From JABDGC01 sp964449835 (GTDB lineage Bacteria > Pseudomonadota > Gammaproteobacteria > DSM-16500), in NCBI GenBank assembly GCA_964449835.1, contig CAYVBZ010000009.1:1-45802 (forward strand): a stretch of DNA of 45,802 bases. Direction: 5' to 3'. Below the pieces are notes generated by a model, which was not told the origin of the DNA, did not search any database, and was given only the letters and a program-made list of their open reading frames with translations. Positions 8,564-16,135 of this stretch are shown in pieces. Position 1 is the stretch's first letter, and each line of letters begins with the position of its first letter. Both the position numbers and the translations under genes were made by a program.

Positions 8564-9415
8564 ATGACAGACTCGCAAAGCGGTTTTAAGGTTTTGATTC
8601 TTTCAATCCTATTTTCCCTTTTTCAGCCTGCGCTGGCTGCGACTGCAGCGCTGCCTGCCCCCACGCAAAAACCTCTGCCGCAGAAATTACCTCCGAAGCC
8701 GCTTTCAACTCCCACAGCTCTTCCGCACGCTCCAAGCTCTTCTCAGCCGGCCCCCGCAGTGACATCTCTTCCAAGCCAACCGCCTTCCATGAGTGAGGGC
8801 GGTTTAACTCCCCAAAATTCTTACCCTAAATCGGTTAGCATTGTGCCAAGCTCGCCTGTCCTGGACCGACAAGAAACAGAGCAAAATAAATATGTCGCGG
8901 CTATCAATGAACTGCAGATGCTTAAAATTCAAAAAGAAATTGCCGAGACCAGCCAAGCCATTGTCGCTGCGAAACTGGCTACAGCAACAGCGGAGAAGTC
9001 TATCTCAGATTTGTTGACGGAAGCAGCAGCGGCAGTCAAGATGCCTCAAGAACAAAAACCCGCCGAAGGCCCCACTAATGTTCCACCGCCATCGCCTTCC
9101 TTCATAGGGCCTACTTCGCAATCGGGCGAAGGTTATTCGGTCCAATCTGTGAGCTTTGAGCAGGACAGCTGGCATGCAGCCATTAAATTTAAAGATAAAC
9201 TGTATGATGTTGGTGTAGGAGATCTCATGCCTCCTGATAGGTCCTTAGTAAAACAAATCGATCAAAATGGTGTAACGCTTGAAAATGCAGGAATGGAACA
9301 AAGAGTTCCCTTGAGTATGACTGACAATGATGCCCCGGCCTCTCATTCTACAGGCAATCCAGGTGCAAGCTTTATGTCTCCAGGTCAATTATCGTCGCCA
9401 TCACCGTCTCCTTGA
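8564..9415 (+). CDS. PilP-like type IV pilus biogenesis protein
   Basis: This 283-aa exported protein has a signal peptide (cleavage likely after P-A-L-A, residue 25), then a Pro-rich spacer of about 60 residues. A predicted coiled coil spans roughly 105-155 (ELQMLKIQKEIAETSQ). A compact C-terminal domain at about 190-252 holds WHAAIKFKDKLYDVGVGD and V-T-L-E-N-A-G. This domain resembles the PilP biogenesis domain of R64-type pili and is related in style to GspC/PilP HR domains that touch the secretin. Gene order PilN-PilO-PilP is the same as in IncI plasmids. The C-terminus is Ser/Pro-rich and low in complexity. Confidence 0.78.
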   Translation: MTDSQSGFKVLILSILFSLFQPALAATAALPAPTQKPLPQKLPPKPLSTPTALPHAPSSSQPAPAVTSLPSQPPSMSEGGLTPQNSYPKSVSIVPSSPVLDRQETEQNKYVAAINELQMLKIQKEIAETSQAIVAAKLATATAEKSISDLLTEAAAAVKMPQEQKPAEGPTNVPPPSPSFIGPTSQSGEGYSVQSVSFEQDSWHAAIKFKDKLYDVGVGDLMPPDRSLVKQIDQNGVTLENAGMEQRVPLSMTDNDAPASHSTGNPGASFMSPGQLSSPSPSP

Positions 9416-9423
9416 GGTAGAAA

Positions 9424-11559
9424 ATGGCTTTGCAAAAACGTTCCAGCCTGCTTACGGTCCTCTTCTGTTTGACCCTTTGCAGCCTTGCCGCACAGCTGAG
9501 TTTTTTTGCCATCCATAGCCATGTTGCTATGCTGATGGATTCTTTCGTTGGCAGCGCCATTCCAAGTCATTTGTTTCATTGGGCCATTTTATTCCCCCTG
9601 CTGCAATTTATAGGTTTGCAAATTGGCGCCTATGTGCTGATGATCGGCTTTATTTGGTTTATCACCGTCTCTTGCAGCGATCTTTTTCATTGCTCGAATT
9701 ATGGTCTGGGCGTTATTTTCTGGCTCTTGGTGAACTGGACGCTCTTCCTTCTCAATTTTCATTATTTCCCTGCTTCCTTCTTCGCGGCTTGGTTTGGAAA
9801 GTTACCGCAAGCGGAAATTTTGCTGAAAATTTCGCTTGCTACGCTCTTGTTCTTTACGCTTCTGGCTTATTATCAAGTCTTTCGACAAAGACAACGATTT
9901 TTTTTAGGGCTTACTTTCTTAATGTTCGCGGTGGTCCTGGTTTTTGCGGGCCAGTTGGAGAACAGGGCCAGCAGAGCGGTGTATCGACTAAGTGGAACCG
10001 CTGCCAAGCCGAATATTATTATAATAGGCCTTGATTCTTTGCGGCCCGATTATACTGGTTATTTTGGGAATATGGCCATTCGCACCCCAGCAATTGACGG
10101 GTTTTTGAAAAACGCAGTGGCTTTCTCAGAGGTCTATACGCCTCTTGCGAGGACCTTTCCTGCCTGGGTGGGCATTTTGACCGCGAAACATCCTAAGCAT
10201 AGCCAGGCACGTATCAATTTGGATGCGGCAGGGCCCATTTTAGCCAACGATACTTTAGCCAAGCGGCTCAAGGCCGCTGATTATGAAACTTTTTATGCGA
10301 CGGATGAGAAGCGTTTCAGTAATATTACCGCCGCTTATGGTTTCGACCAGGTGAAGGGCCCCAAGATGGGGTTAAATGATTTTATTTTAGGAAGCTTAAG
10401 TGATTTTCCTTTAACGAATTTATTGGTCCACTCCTCGCTCGGACATTTTCTTTTTCCTTATAACTATGCTAATCGTGCCGAGGCAATTACTTATGAGCCT
10501 GATCAGTTTCTAAAGCTGGTCCAAAGGGGCTTAAGGCAAAGACAGGGTAAGCCTCTTTTCTTGGCTGTTCATTTTTGTGTGAGTCATTGGCCTTTTACTT
10601 GGGCAAAGGATCATCAAGGCCCGGATTTTATGATGGCCAAGCGCTATCAAAGCAGCGTGGAAAGAGCAGACAAACAGTTTGCCTCTATGATGCAAATTCT
10701 CAAGGAAAATGGTTTGTTAGAAAATAGCTTGCTGATTGTGCTTTCTGATCATGGCACGAGCTTAGGATTACCGGGGGACCGTTTCTTGGAGAAGAAGAAT
10801 TATCAAGGCGGCCCTAAAAGATTAAATTGGGTGACTTTGAACCGCTTAAGCCGCCCCAAGGGTGTTGGGATAGATCTGAAAGACAATTACAGTTTAAATA
10901 CAGCCTATGGTCAAGGTACTGAGGTCCTAAGCTTAAAACAATATCAGGTCCTACTGGCTTTCCAATATTTTGGCAATAAAGGTCGCTTCCCCTCCCTTTT
11001 TCCTCCCCACCTTGTTTCTGTTCGTGCTTCTTTGCTGGATCTTGCGCCGACTATTCTGACTTTTCTACGTCTCCCGCCTATGAAGGGGGTGGATGGTGTT
11101 AATCTCCTTCCTTATCTTTCCAATCCCTTTAAGACAGAACGGAAGCCTCGTCCCCTGTATTTAGAGACTGGATATAGCCTGTCGGAGATTGAGACGGACA
11201 AGATCGAAGTTGAAAAAGTCTTGAGTCATACCATTCAGCTTTATCAGGTCAATCCAAAGAATGGCTATTTGTCCGTCAAACCAAGCGCTAAACCGGCGGT
11301 CCTCGAAAATAAACAACGCGCAATACTTTTGGGCCCTTGGCTTTTGGCGCGTTATCCGGCCACTCAGAGGATGCGTCTTGTTCGGCCAGAGGGAAAACTG
11401 CGGTCTGAAATGTATTTTCAGCCTGCTTATTATTTGCTTGCGAATCTTAAAACGGGTCAATGGACTGTTGGCTTGGACAGCTCTTTTGCGAAGCAAGCTC
11501 CACGGACAGCATTGTTAAAAAGCTTTAAAGATTTTTATGCAGGAGAATTAGGAAGCTGA
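9424..11559 (+). CDS. Membrane sulfatase-superfamily enzyme (possible phospho-group transferase)
   Basis: This 711-aa protein has about five transmembrane helices in the first 190 residues, followed by an alkaline phosphatase/sulfatase-fold catalytic domain. Metal-binding candidates are D204 in IIIIGLDSLRPD and D442-H443 in VLSDHG. The predicted nucleophile is T244 in ARTFPAW. A Thr nucleophile and N-terminal membrane helices are typical of LTA synthase and phosphoethanolamine-transferase-like enzymes rather than Cys/Ser sulfatases. The start is 9 nt after the PilP stop, with GAGGT across the junction, so it appears co-transcribed with the pilus genes. Substrate is unknown. Envelope lipid or glycan modification, or decoration of the pilus, are possible. 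Confidence 0.8.
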   Translation: MALQKRSSLLTVLFCLTLCSLAAQLSFFAIHSHVAMLMDSFVGSAIPSHLFHWAILFPLLQFIGLQIGAYVLMIGFIWFITVSCSDLFHCSNYGLGVIFWLLVNWTLFLLNFHYFPASFFAAWFGKLPQAEILLKISLATLLFFTLLAYYQVFRQRQRFFLGLTFLMFAVVLVFAGQLENRASRAVYRLSGTAAKPNIIIIGLDSLRPDYTGYFGNMAIRTPAIDGFLKNAVAFSEVYTPLARTFPAWVGILTAKHPKHSQARINLDAAGPILANDTLAKRLKAADYETFYATDEKRFSNITAAYGFDQVKGPKMGLNDFILGSLSDFPLTNLLVHSSLGHFLFPYNYANRAEAITYEPDQFLKLVQRGLRQRQGKPLFLAVHFCVSHWPFTWAKDHQGPDFMMAKRYQSSVERADKQFASMMQILKENGLLENSLLIVLSDHGTSLGLPGDRFLEKKNYQGGPKRLNWVTLNRLSRPKGVGIDLKDNYSLNTAYGQGTEVLSLKQYQVLLAFQYFGNKGRFPSLFPPHLVSVRASLLDLAPTILTFLRLPPMKGVDGVNLLPYLSNPFKTERKPRPLYLETGYSLSEIETDKIEVEKVLSHTIQLYQVNPKNGYLSVKPSAKPAVLENKQRAILLGPWLLARYPATQRMRLVRPEGKLRSEMYFQPAYYLLANLKTGQWTVGLDSSFAKQAPRTALLKSFKDFYAGELGS

Positions 11560-11605
11560 TGGACTTTTAATTATTCTGTGCTCAGTTGCAATGAGGGGGC
11601 GAGAG

Positions 11606-12142
11606 TTACGGCAACATTCTCTGCAATACACCATCCTTTTTAAAAAAGTAATGATACAAGGCAGCAAGCACATGCAGACTGATCAAGACGATCAGAATGA
11701 TCGCGAGCGTATTATGCACGCTAAAACTAAAATCGGACAGGGCTTCATTTTTTTCTAAGGGCAAGTTCAATTTTTTCAGGCCAACACGGGGCGGTTTGCC
11801 CCCAGCCACAGACCCGACCCAGCCTGCAATAGGCATCAACAATAAGCCAAGGTACAAAGACCAATGGACCAGGTGCTCAGCCCATCGCTCCCAGGGCTTA
11901 GTATTAGGAAGAGAAGGTTTTTTGTTAAGTAAGGCCCAGATAAGGCGTAAGAGCATGAGTGTTAGGATCGTCAAACCCAATAACTTATGCGCGTTAAAAA
12001 TCGTTCCTTTTAGTGCTTTATTTGGAAGATCATTAATGAAGAAGGTGAGTGATAGCATCAAAATCACTAGAATGCCTACTACCCAATGAAAGAATTTGCT
12101 AAGGGGGCCGTAAACCGACCCCGTATTAAATAAGCCGCTCAT
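11606..12142 (-). CDS. Cytochrome b561 family protein
   Basis: This is a four-helix di-heme b561-type membrane protein of 178 aa. It usually transfers electrons from quinol or superoxide at the inner membrane. Heme-ligand candidates include the His residues in SKFFHWVVGI, NAHKLLG, HLVHWSLYLG and SVHNTLAI. The family signature P-I-A-G-W-V-G-S is present after the third helix. An upstream GTG at 12178 would overlap the pilin gene. ATG 12142 matches the usual family N-terminus and directly follows the pilin stop (TAA-G-ATG), so translation is probably coupled to the pilin. It converges with the sulfatase-like gene across 46 bp with no clear terminator. Confidence 0.88.
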   Translation of the reverse strand: MSGLFNTGSVYGPLSKFFHWVVGILVILMLSLTFFINDLPNKALKGTIFNAHKLLGLTILTLMLLRLIWALLNKKPSLPNTKPWERWAEHLVHWSLYLGLLLMPIAGWVGSVAGGKPPRVGLKKLNLPLEKNEALSDFSFSVHNTLAIILIVLISLHVLAALYHYFFKKDGVLQRMLP

Positions 12143-12143
12143 C

Positions 12144-12587
12144 TTAGCAGGTAGAATTGTAGGTATAAGTGACACCACCGCTAGGCGAACAGGCCGGGCT
12201 TGAAAACTTAGAGTTGGCTTTTAACTTGATTAAAATAGCGGTACAAACACCTTGAGTGGGGTTCGGTATGGTCACGGAATAAGAGGTTGCGTTTCCTGTT
12301 CCGAAGGAAATGGCTCCGCCCCAAGGAGATTTTAGGGTGCTTGAGCCAACCACAGAGGACATATTTCCAAAAGTGACGTTTGAATAACCACCCGCGCTGC
12401 CGAGGGAGAGATTATCTGCGGCTGCAGTAATTGCAGAGATAATGCCCATGACCTGTTCCGTTTGACTCGCTGTTGTCGCGGACTGGTAGTAGCGAACAGA
12501 CATTAAGATGATAAGTGCAACGATCGAGAGCACTAACATAACTTCAAGCAAGGTAACACCCAACACCGAACGGAGGGAGCGTCTCAT
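12144..12587 (-). CDS. Type IVb pilin, probable major subunit
   Basis: This 147-aa prepilin has leader MRRSLRSVLG, peptidase cleavage before V-T-L-L-E and Glu at +5. The hydrophobic assembly helix is VMLVLSIVALIILMSV. Its size fits TcpA/BfpA/PilS-type major pilins, unlike the two prepilins of over 300 aa in the pilus operon. Cysteines at 115, 133 and 147 allow the C-terminal disulfide common in type IVb pilins. It has a strong AAGGA ribosome-binding site and its own promoter, as expected for a subunit needed in large amounts. It lies on the opposite strand from the assembly genes, which is unusual. Major-pilin status is an inference from size and promoter. Confidence 0.82.
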   Translation of the reverse strand: MRRSLRSVLGVTLLEVMLVLSIVALIILMSVRYYQSATTASQTEQVMGIISAITAAADNLSLGSAGGYSNVTFGNMSSVVGSSTLKSPWGGAISFGTGNATSYSVTIPNPTQGVCTAILIKLKANSKFSSPACSPSGGVTYTYNSTC

Positions 12588-12625
12588 AAGTCTACATTCC
12601 TTATAGAATTGAACTTGTGAGTAAT

Positions 12626-12654
12626 ATGTTACCTGCTCGATGGCGCTAAATCAA
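12626..12654 (-). promoter_or_regulatory. Sigma-70-like promoter of the pilin gene
   Basis: Reading leftward, TTGATT (12654-12649) and TAACAT (12631-12626) are separated by exactly 17 bp. Initiation near 12619 would give a leader of about 30 nt containing the AAGGA ribosome-binding site. No sigma-54 -24/-12 motif with correct spacing was found. Confidence 0.5.
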
Positions 12655-12683
12655 GCGAGTAAATCAGCTTAAAGTGCCGTGGT

Positions 12684-14165
12684 TTAGTGTTGCAGGGGTT
12701 TGTCGTTCAAGGTTGTTAATCCATTTTCAAATTTAAGTTTTATAATGTAATTATCTCCCTCTTTGCTCACATAGCCTTGTTGTAGCCAGGCGTTGAAAGT
12801 CTGTTGAAGAGAAGGGGAGCTTTGTTCGGCTGTTGTGCTTGGGGCTGTTTGGGTGCTAGCAGTCGGTACAGGCAGACTGGCATTGGCCGCAGGCGTTGTG
12901 GTGGGGGTGAGGGCCGGGTTGGCATTGACAGGAGGGGTGACGCTCACTGCTTGAGAAGGCGCGGTGGGGGCAGGACCTCCTTGGGCTGCAAGGAGTTGAT
13001 CAACTAAAGCGCTTGCCATGCTTAGGTTAATGTTCACGGACATACTCTGAAACATTTCTTGCGGGGTGGTGGGCAGCGCTTGTTCGTTTTTCCATGAAAT
13101 CGTGCCATCACTTTGCACGGCCCCTAAAGCCGTGTTCGCCGCTAAATTTTCTGAGATCGTAGTCGTTGGCGTCAATATTTTTGGCAGCAGGCCCAAGTAG
13201 GTTTGTCTTTCTTCAGGTGTTAAAGGCTGGTGTTGAAGTGATTTAAAAAAGGCAGATAAGGCCTGTAAACCGGCTTCATTTAAGTCATTAATAACAAAAG
13301 AAAAATTCAAAGGGCCAAGCGTGGGGAGCAGGGTTGACGCTGTTTGAATATTTTTGACCCCTACATGAAGGTCCACACCATAAAGACCTAGGCGTGGGGA
13401 GGAGGTCTTGCTATCAATGACAGTTTCTTGACTGGTAATTTGAGTATTGTCATTTTTGGTAATAATGATGTTAGGAATGCTCAGTTTTACCTGGCCAGTC
13501 CAAACCCCAGTCGGTTGATGTTGAGAATGATTTTCATAGTTGATCCCGGACAGGTCAATTTTACTCAAGACGGGACTTGCGGCAAAGTGAATAGTGAATC
13601 CTTGGTTTTGAAAAACAAGGCCCAGCTCCGTGAGCTCATTTGTAAAGATAAAATCAGCGTTTCCTGTTAAACCTTTGGAAGTGAATTGCGCTATGGGCAG
13701 CGAAAAAGAGAGGACAGGTTGGGAAAATTGAGTATGCCAATGATTCCTGAAATCAATGAGAGCGCTGAAGTTCATGATAGCGCCATCGGTCGTGTTCGTT
13801 TTAAAATCAATGCCGGAGAGAAAGCCTTTTCCTTCAACGCTCGCCAAGCCAAAGGCATATTTTTTAGTGGCTGGGTCTTGGAGCAGAGGGCCATGCGTGA
13901 TATGGCTATCAATTGTTTCAACGAGAACGATTGGGGGGGCCTTTGGCGTTGTCGCGGGGAAGGGGATGCGAATTGTAAGTTTTGCATCTGAGCTTAGCCA
14001 TCCCAGATGGTAGTCCACCAGTTTAAGATCAAGATTTTTATAGCTCTGATTAATCGACGCGACCATTTGCTTAAAGTTATTTCTAATTTGATAACCGAAA
14101 TAAAAGGGAGTGGCCACAATGCCGGCTAAGAGAATAAGAAAAATGAATAGACTTAATTTACGCAT
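12684..14165 (-). CDS. DUF945/YdgA-like exported protein
   Basis: This 493-aa protein begins with one signal-anchor helix (LFIFLILLAGIVATPFYFGY) and continues with repeated beta-rich segments. The start region, with YKNLDLKLVDYHLGWLSSDA, matches the N-terminus of YdgA/DUF945 family proteins. Their length is similar (around 500 aa) and their envelope function is poorly defined. The C-terminal third has a Pro/Ala/Thr-rich linker (roughly 395-450) before a short conserved tail. The ATG has AAGGACAG upstream. It lies just upstream of the pilin gene on the same strand with a 96-bp gap that carries the pilin promoter. Confidence 0.75.
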   Translation of the reverse strand: MRKLSLFIFLILLAGIVATPFYFGYQIRNNFKQMVASINQSYKNLDLKLVDYHLGWLSSDAKLTIRIPFPATTPKAPPIVLVETIDSHITHGPLLQDPATKKYAFGLASVEGKGFLSGIDFKTNTTDGAIMNFSALIDFRNHWHTQFSQPVLSFSLPIAQFTSKGLTGNADFIFTNELTELGLVFQNQGFTIHFAASPVLSKIDLSGINYENHSQHQPTGVWTGQVKLSIPNIIITKNDNTQITSQETVIDSKTSSPRLGLYGVDLHVGVKNIQTASTLLPTLGPLNFSFVINDLNEAGLQALSAFFKSLQHQPLTPEERQTYLGLLPKILTPTTTISENLAANTALGAVQSDGTISWKNEQALPTTPQEMFQSMSVNINLSMASALVDQLLAAQGGPAPTAPSQAVSVTPPVNANPALTPTTTPAANASLPVPTASTQTAPSTTAEQSSPSLQQTFNAWLQQGYVSKEGDNYIIKLKFENGLTTLNDKPLQH

Positions 14166-14229
14166 ATTCCTGTCCTTAAATTCATTATATCATAATTCCA
14201 GGTCCGCCAAGTGAAAAAGGAAGCGCAGG

Positions 14230-16131
14230 GTGAGGAACTGTATTTTATTTGTTGCAATTTGGGCTTTTGTTTTATTCGTTAATAGCGCAGTGATCTCCTT
14301 TGATTTGCTTTATGCGGAGCAGCCAATGATCTATACGGCAAATCAAATGTTTTTATCTTGGGGGGATTTTTTTAGAGCTTATTTGCACCCTCAGATGTTG
14401 GATATTTTTTCCATTCCATTTTTTCGGCCCTCTGGCCATTTTTTATTGTATCAATTGCTGACTCCCATTCTAGGTTGGCACAATACTCAGGCAATGCTCA
14501 TCGTCAACCTCAGTTTTTTAGCTTTCAGTGGATTTCTGGTGGTCAAAATTTATGAATTATTGTTTCCAGGGTTTTGGTTAGGTGCTTATCTCGCCTTTGG
14601 GTTTTATCTCATGCATCCGGCCTTAATTTTGTCACGTTTGATTGTTTTGCATTTTGAATTTGCCTACATCTTTTTTACCTTGCTGAGTTTTTATTGTTTT
14701 GCCCGCTTTTGTCAGGATGAACAAAAAGCGAGAGGCTCCTCTTTTTTAGCGGCTTCACTTTTTTTCTATTGCTTTGCTGTTACCTTTAAGGAGCCGGCTA
14801 TTTTTCTCGGCCCTGTGTTGGCCTTATATTATTTATTTTTCTTAGGGACAGGTGACGCTCTTTTCCGCAAGCAGACTCTTAAAGTCCTGGCCCTTCTTAC
14901 AGCGGTCACTTTGAGTTTGCTGCTGTATCTTACTTTGGCCTGGCCCACTTTGTCCCATCCTCTGAAGTCGATTCAGCTCTCAAAAGAAAAATGGAACGCC
15001 GCATTTGAATTAGGCAGCCAATTTTTTGGTCTTTTTCAGTCTAACAGTTTCCGGGGCTTGCTTTCTCAGCCCCAGGCGCTCTGGCGCGAAATTATTTTTA
15101 CACCCATGTCGAAAATTCTGATCACGCTCTATTTTTTAGCGGCGGTTTGGGTCTCTGTAAAATTTTACAAAAAGCGTCTCTTGTTTTTATGGGGGGCAGC
15201 CTTGCTATTCTTAGTTCTGCCGATCGGATGGGCCATGGCCATGCCTTGGCATTTAAGTTTGACGCTCTTGTTCTATAGCTTGATCGCAGGGTTTGGCCTG
15301 GAATCATTCGCAAGACAGAAAATTCAAAATAAAAAAGGGATGGTTCTCTTCGGTTTGTGCTTAACGGTCTTTTTGGGTTTAACGACTATCAAGGTGAATC
15401 AAGCCAATCTGGCTCATATTCAAGCGCGTAATGGATTTGCCTTGGCGGTGGCACGGAATGCCGTTTTACATCCACCTGCAATTGAGAATAAACTCAAGGC
15501 GAATACCTTGGTTTTGGTAGAGGACAGTTTGCTGCATGATGGTTATGCTTTGGGAAACAGCGCTTATCCTCTCTTCTTGAAAAACGATCTTTACTATGAT
15601 GGCCTTGAGCAAGCACAGAGCTTTAGTTTTTTGAAGCGGCAGGTTCTTTATAACGGCTATCTCTTTAAATGGGCTTATCTGAAACCCTCGCTGCGGGAAG
15701 AAGTTTATCCCTTTGATTTGAATCATTTGAATGCGGTGCCAGATGCTGTTATTTATAGTTGGCTGCAAGATTATAATAATGTGGTTTGTCTCGGCTATGA
15801 TGAAAAGGCGGAATGGCGGGACCTGAGCGCAGCTTTTAAGAGACAGCTTTTGCGCGAGAAAGCCAAACGATTTTTGCGGGTCAATGCCTATGCACCGATT
15901 CCAGCAAAATTGTTAAAGGGAAAAATTCTTTTTACCAAAACCCTGAGTTTGCCAGATCCACAGCGCTGTCAATACGAATGTGACCAAAATGCGCAATGCA
16001 AAGGTTTTACCTACGAAGACGCCCGCTATCATTATCATTCAACGCTGAAGTGTCAATTTTATGATGCACTGACTTTGAGGGATTCAAGATTTTGTGCGAC
16101 TTGTATTGGATTTGTTAAGTTAAAAGGATAA
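14230..16131 (+). CDS. Polytopic membrane protein with C-terminal PAN/Apple-like module (paralog 1)
   Basis: This 633-aa protein has about ten hydrophobic helices over the first 400 residues and an early loop with FDLLYAEQPMIYTANQMF, in the style of GT-C glycosyltransferases, whose first loop carries an acidic catalytic residue. A soluble region follows. Residues 574-633 form a compact module with six cysteines (CQYECDQNAQCKGFTYEDA, then K-C-Q-F-Y and C-A-T-C). This is the layout of PAN/Apple domains, which bind proteins or sugars. The start is GTG with AAGGA about 8 nt upstream. The next gene begins 4 nt after the stop and encodes a close paralog. No exact function is recognised. Sugar transfer or envelope glycan binding are inferences. 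Confidence 0.72.
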   Translation: MRNCILFVAIWAFVLFVNSAVISFDLLYAEQPMIYTANQMFLSWGDFFRAYLHPQMLDIFSIPFFRPSGHFLLYQLLTPILGWHNTQAMLIVNLSFLAFSGFLVVKIYELLFPGFWLGAYLAFGFYLMHPALILSRLIVLHFEFAYIFFTLLSFYCFARFCQDEQKARGSSFLAASLFFYCFAVTFKEPAIFLGPVLALYYLFFLGTGDALFRKQTLKVLALLTAVTLSLLLYLTLAWPTLSHPLKSIQLSKEKWNAAFELGSQFFGLFQSNSFRGLLSQPQALWREIIFTPMSKILITLYFLAAVWVSVKFYKKRLLFLWGAALLFLVLPIGWAMAMPWHLSLTLLFYSLIAGFGLESFARQKIQNKKGMVLFGLCLTVFLGLTTIKVNQANLAHIQARNGFALAVARNAVLHPPAIENKLKANTLVLVEDSLLHDGYALGNSAYPLFLKNDLYYDGLEQAQSFSFLKRQVLYNGYLFKWAYLKPSLREEVYPFDLNHLNAVPDAVIYSWLQDYNNVVCLGYDEKAEWRDLSAAFKRQLLREKAKRFLRVNAYAPIPAKLLKGKILFTKTLSLPDPQRCQYECDQNAQCKGFTYEDARYHYHSTLKCQFYDALTLRDSRFCATCIGFVKLKG

Positions 16132-16135
16132 TTAA

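Noticed and set aside
11560..11605. Terminator between the convergent sulfatase-like and b561 genes
   Set aside because: No stem followed by a T-run is visible in these 46 bases.
12659..12683. Sigma-54 promoter for the pilin gene
   Set aside because: GGCAC and GC are present, but the GG-GC spacing is 8 rather than 10, so the motif does not fit.
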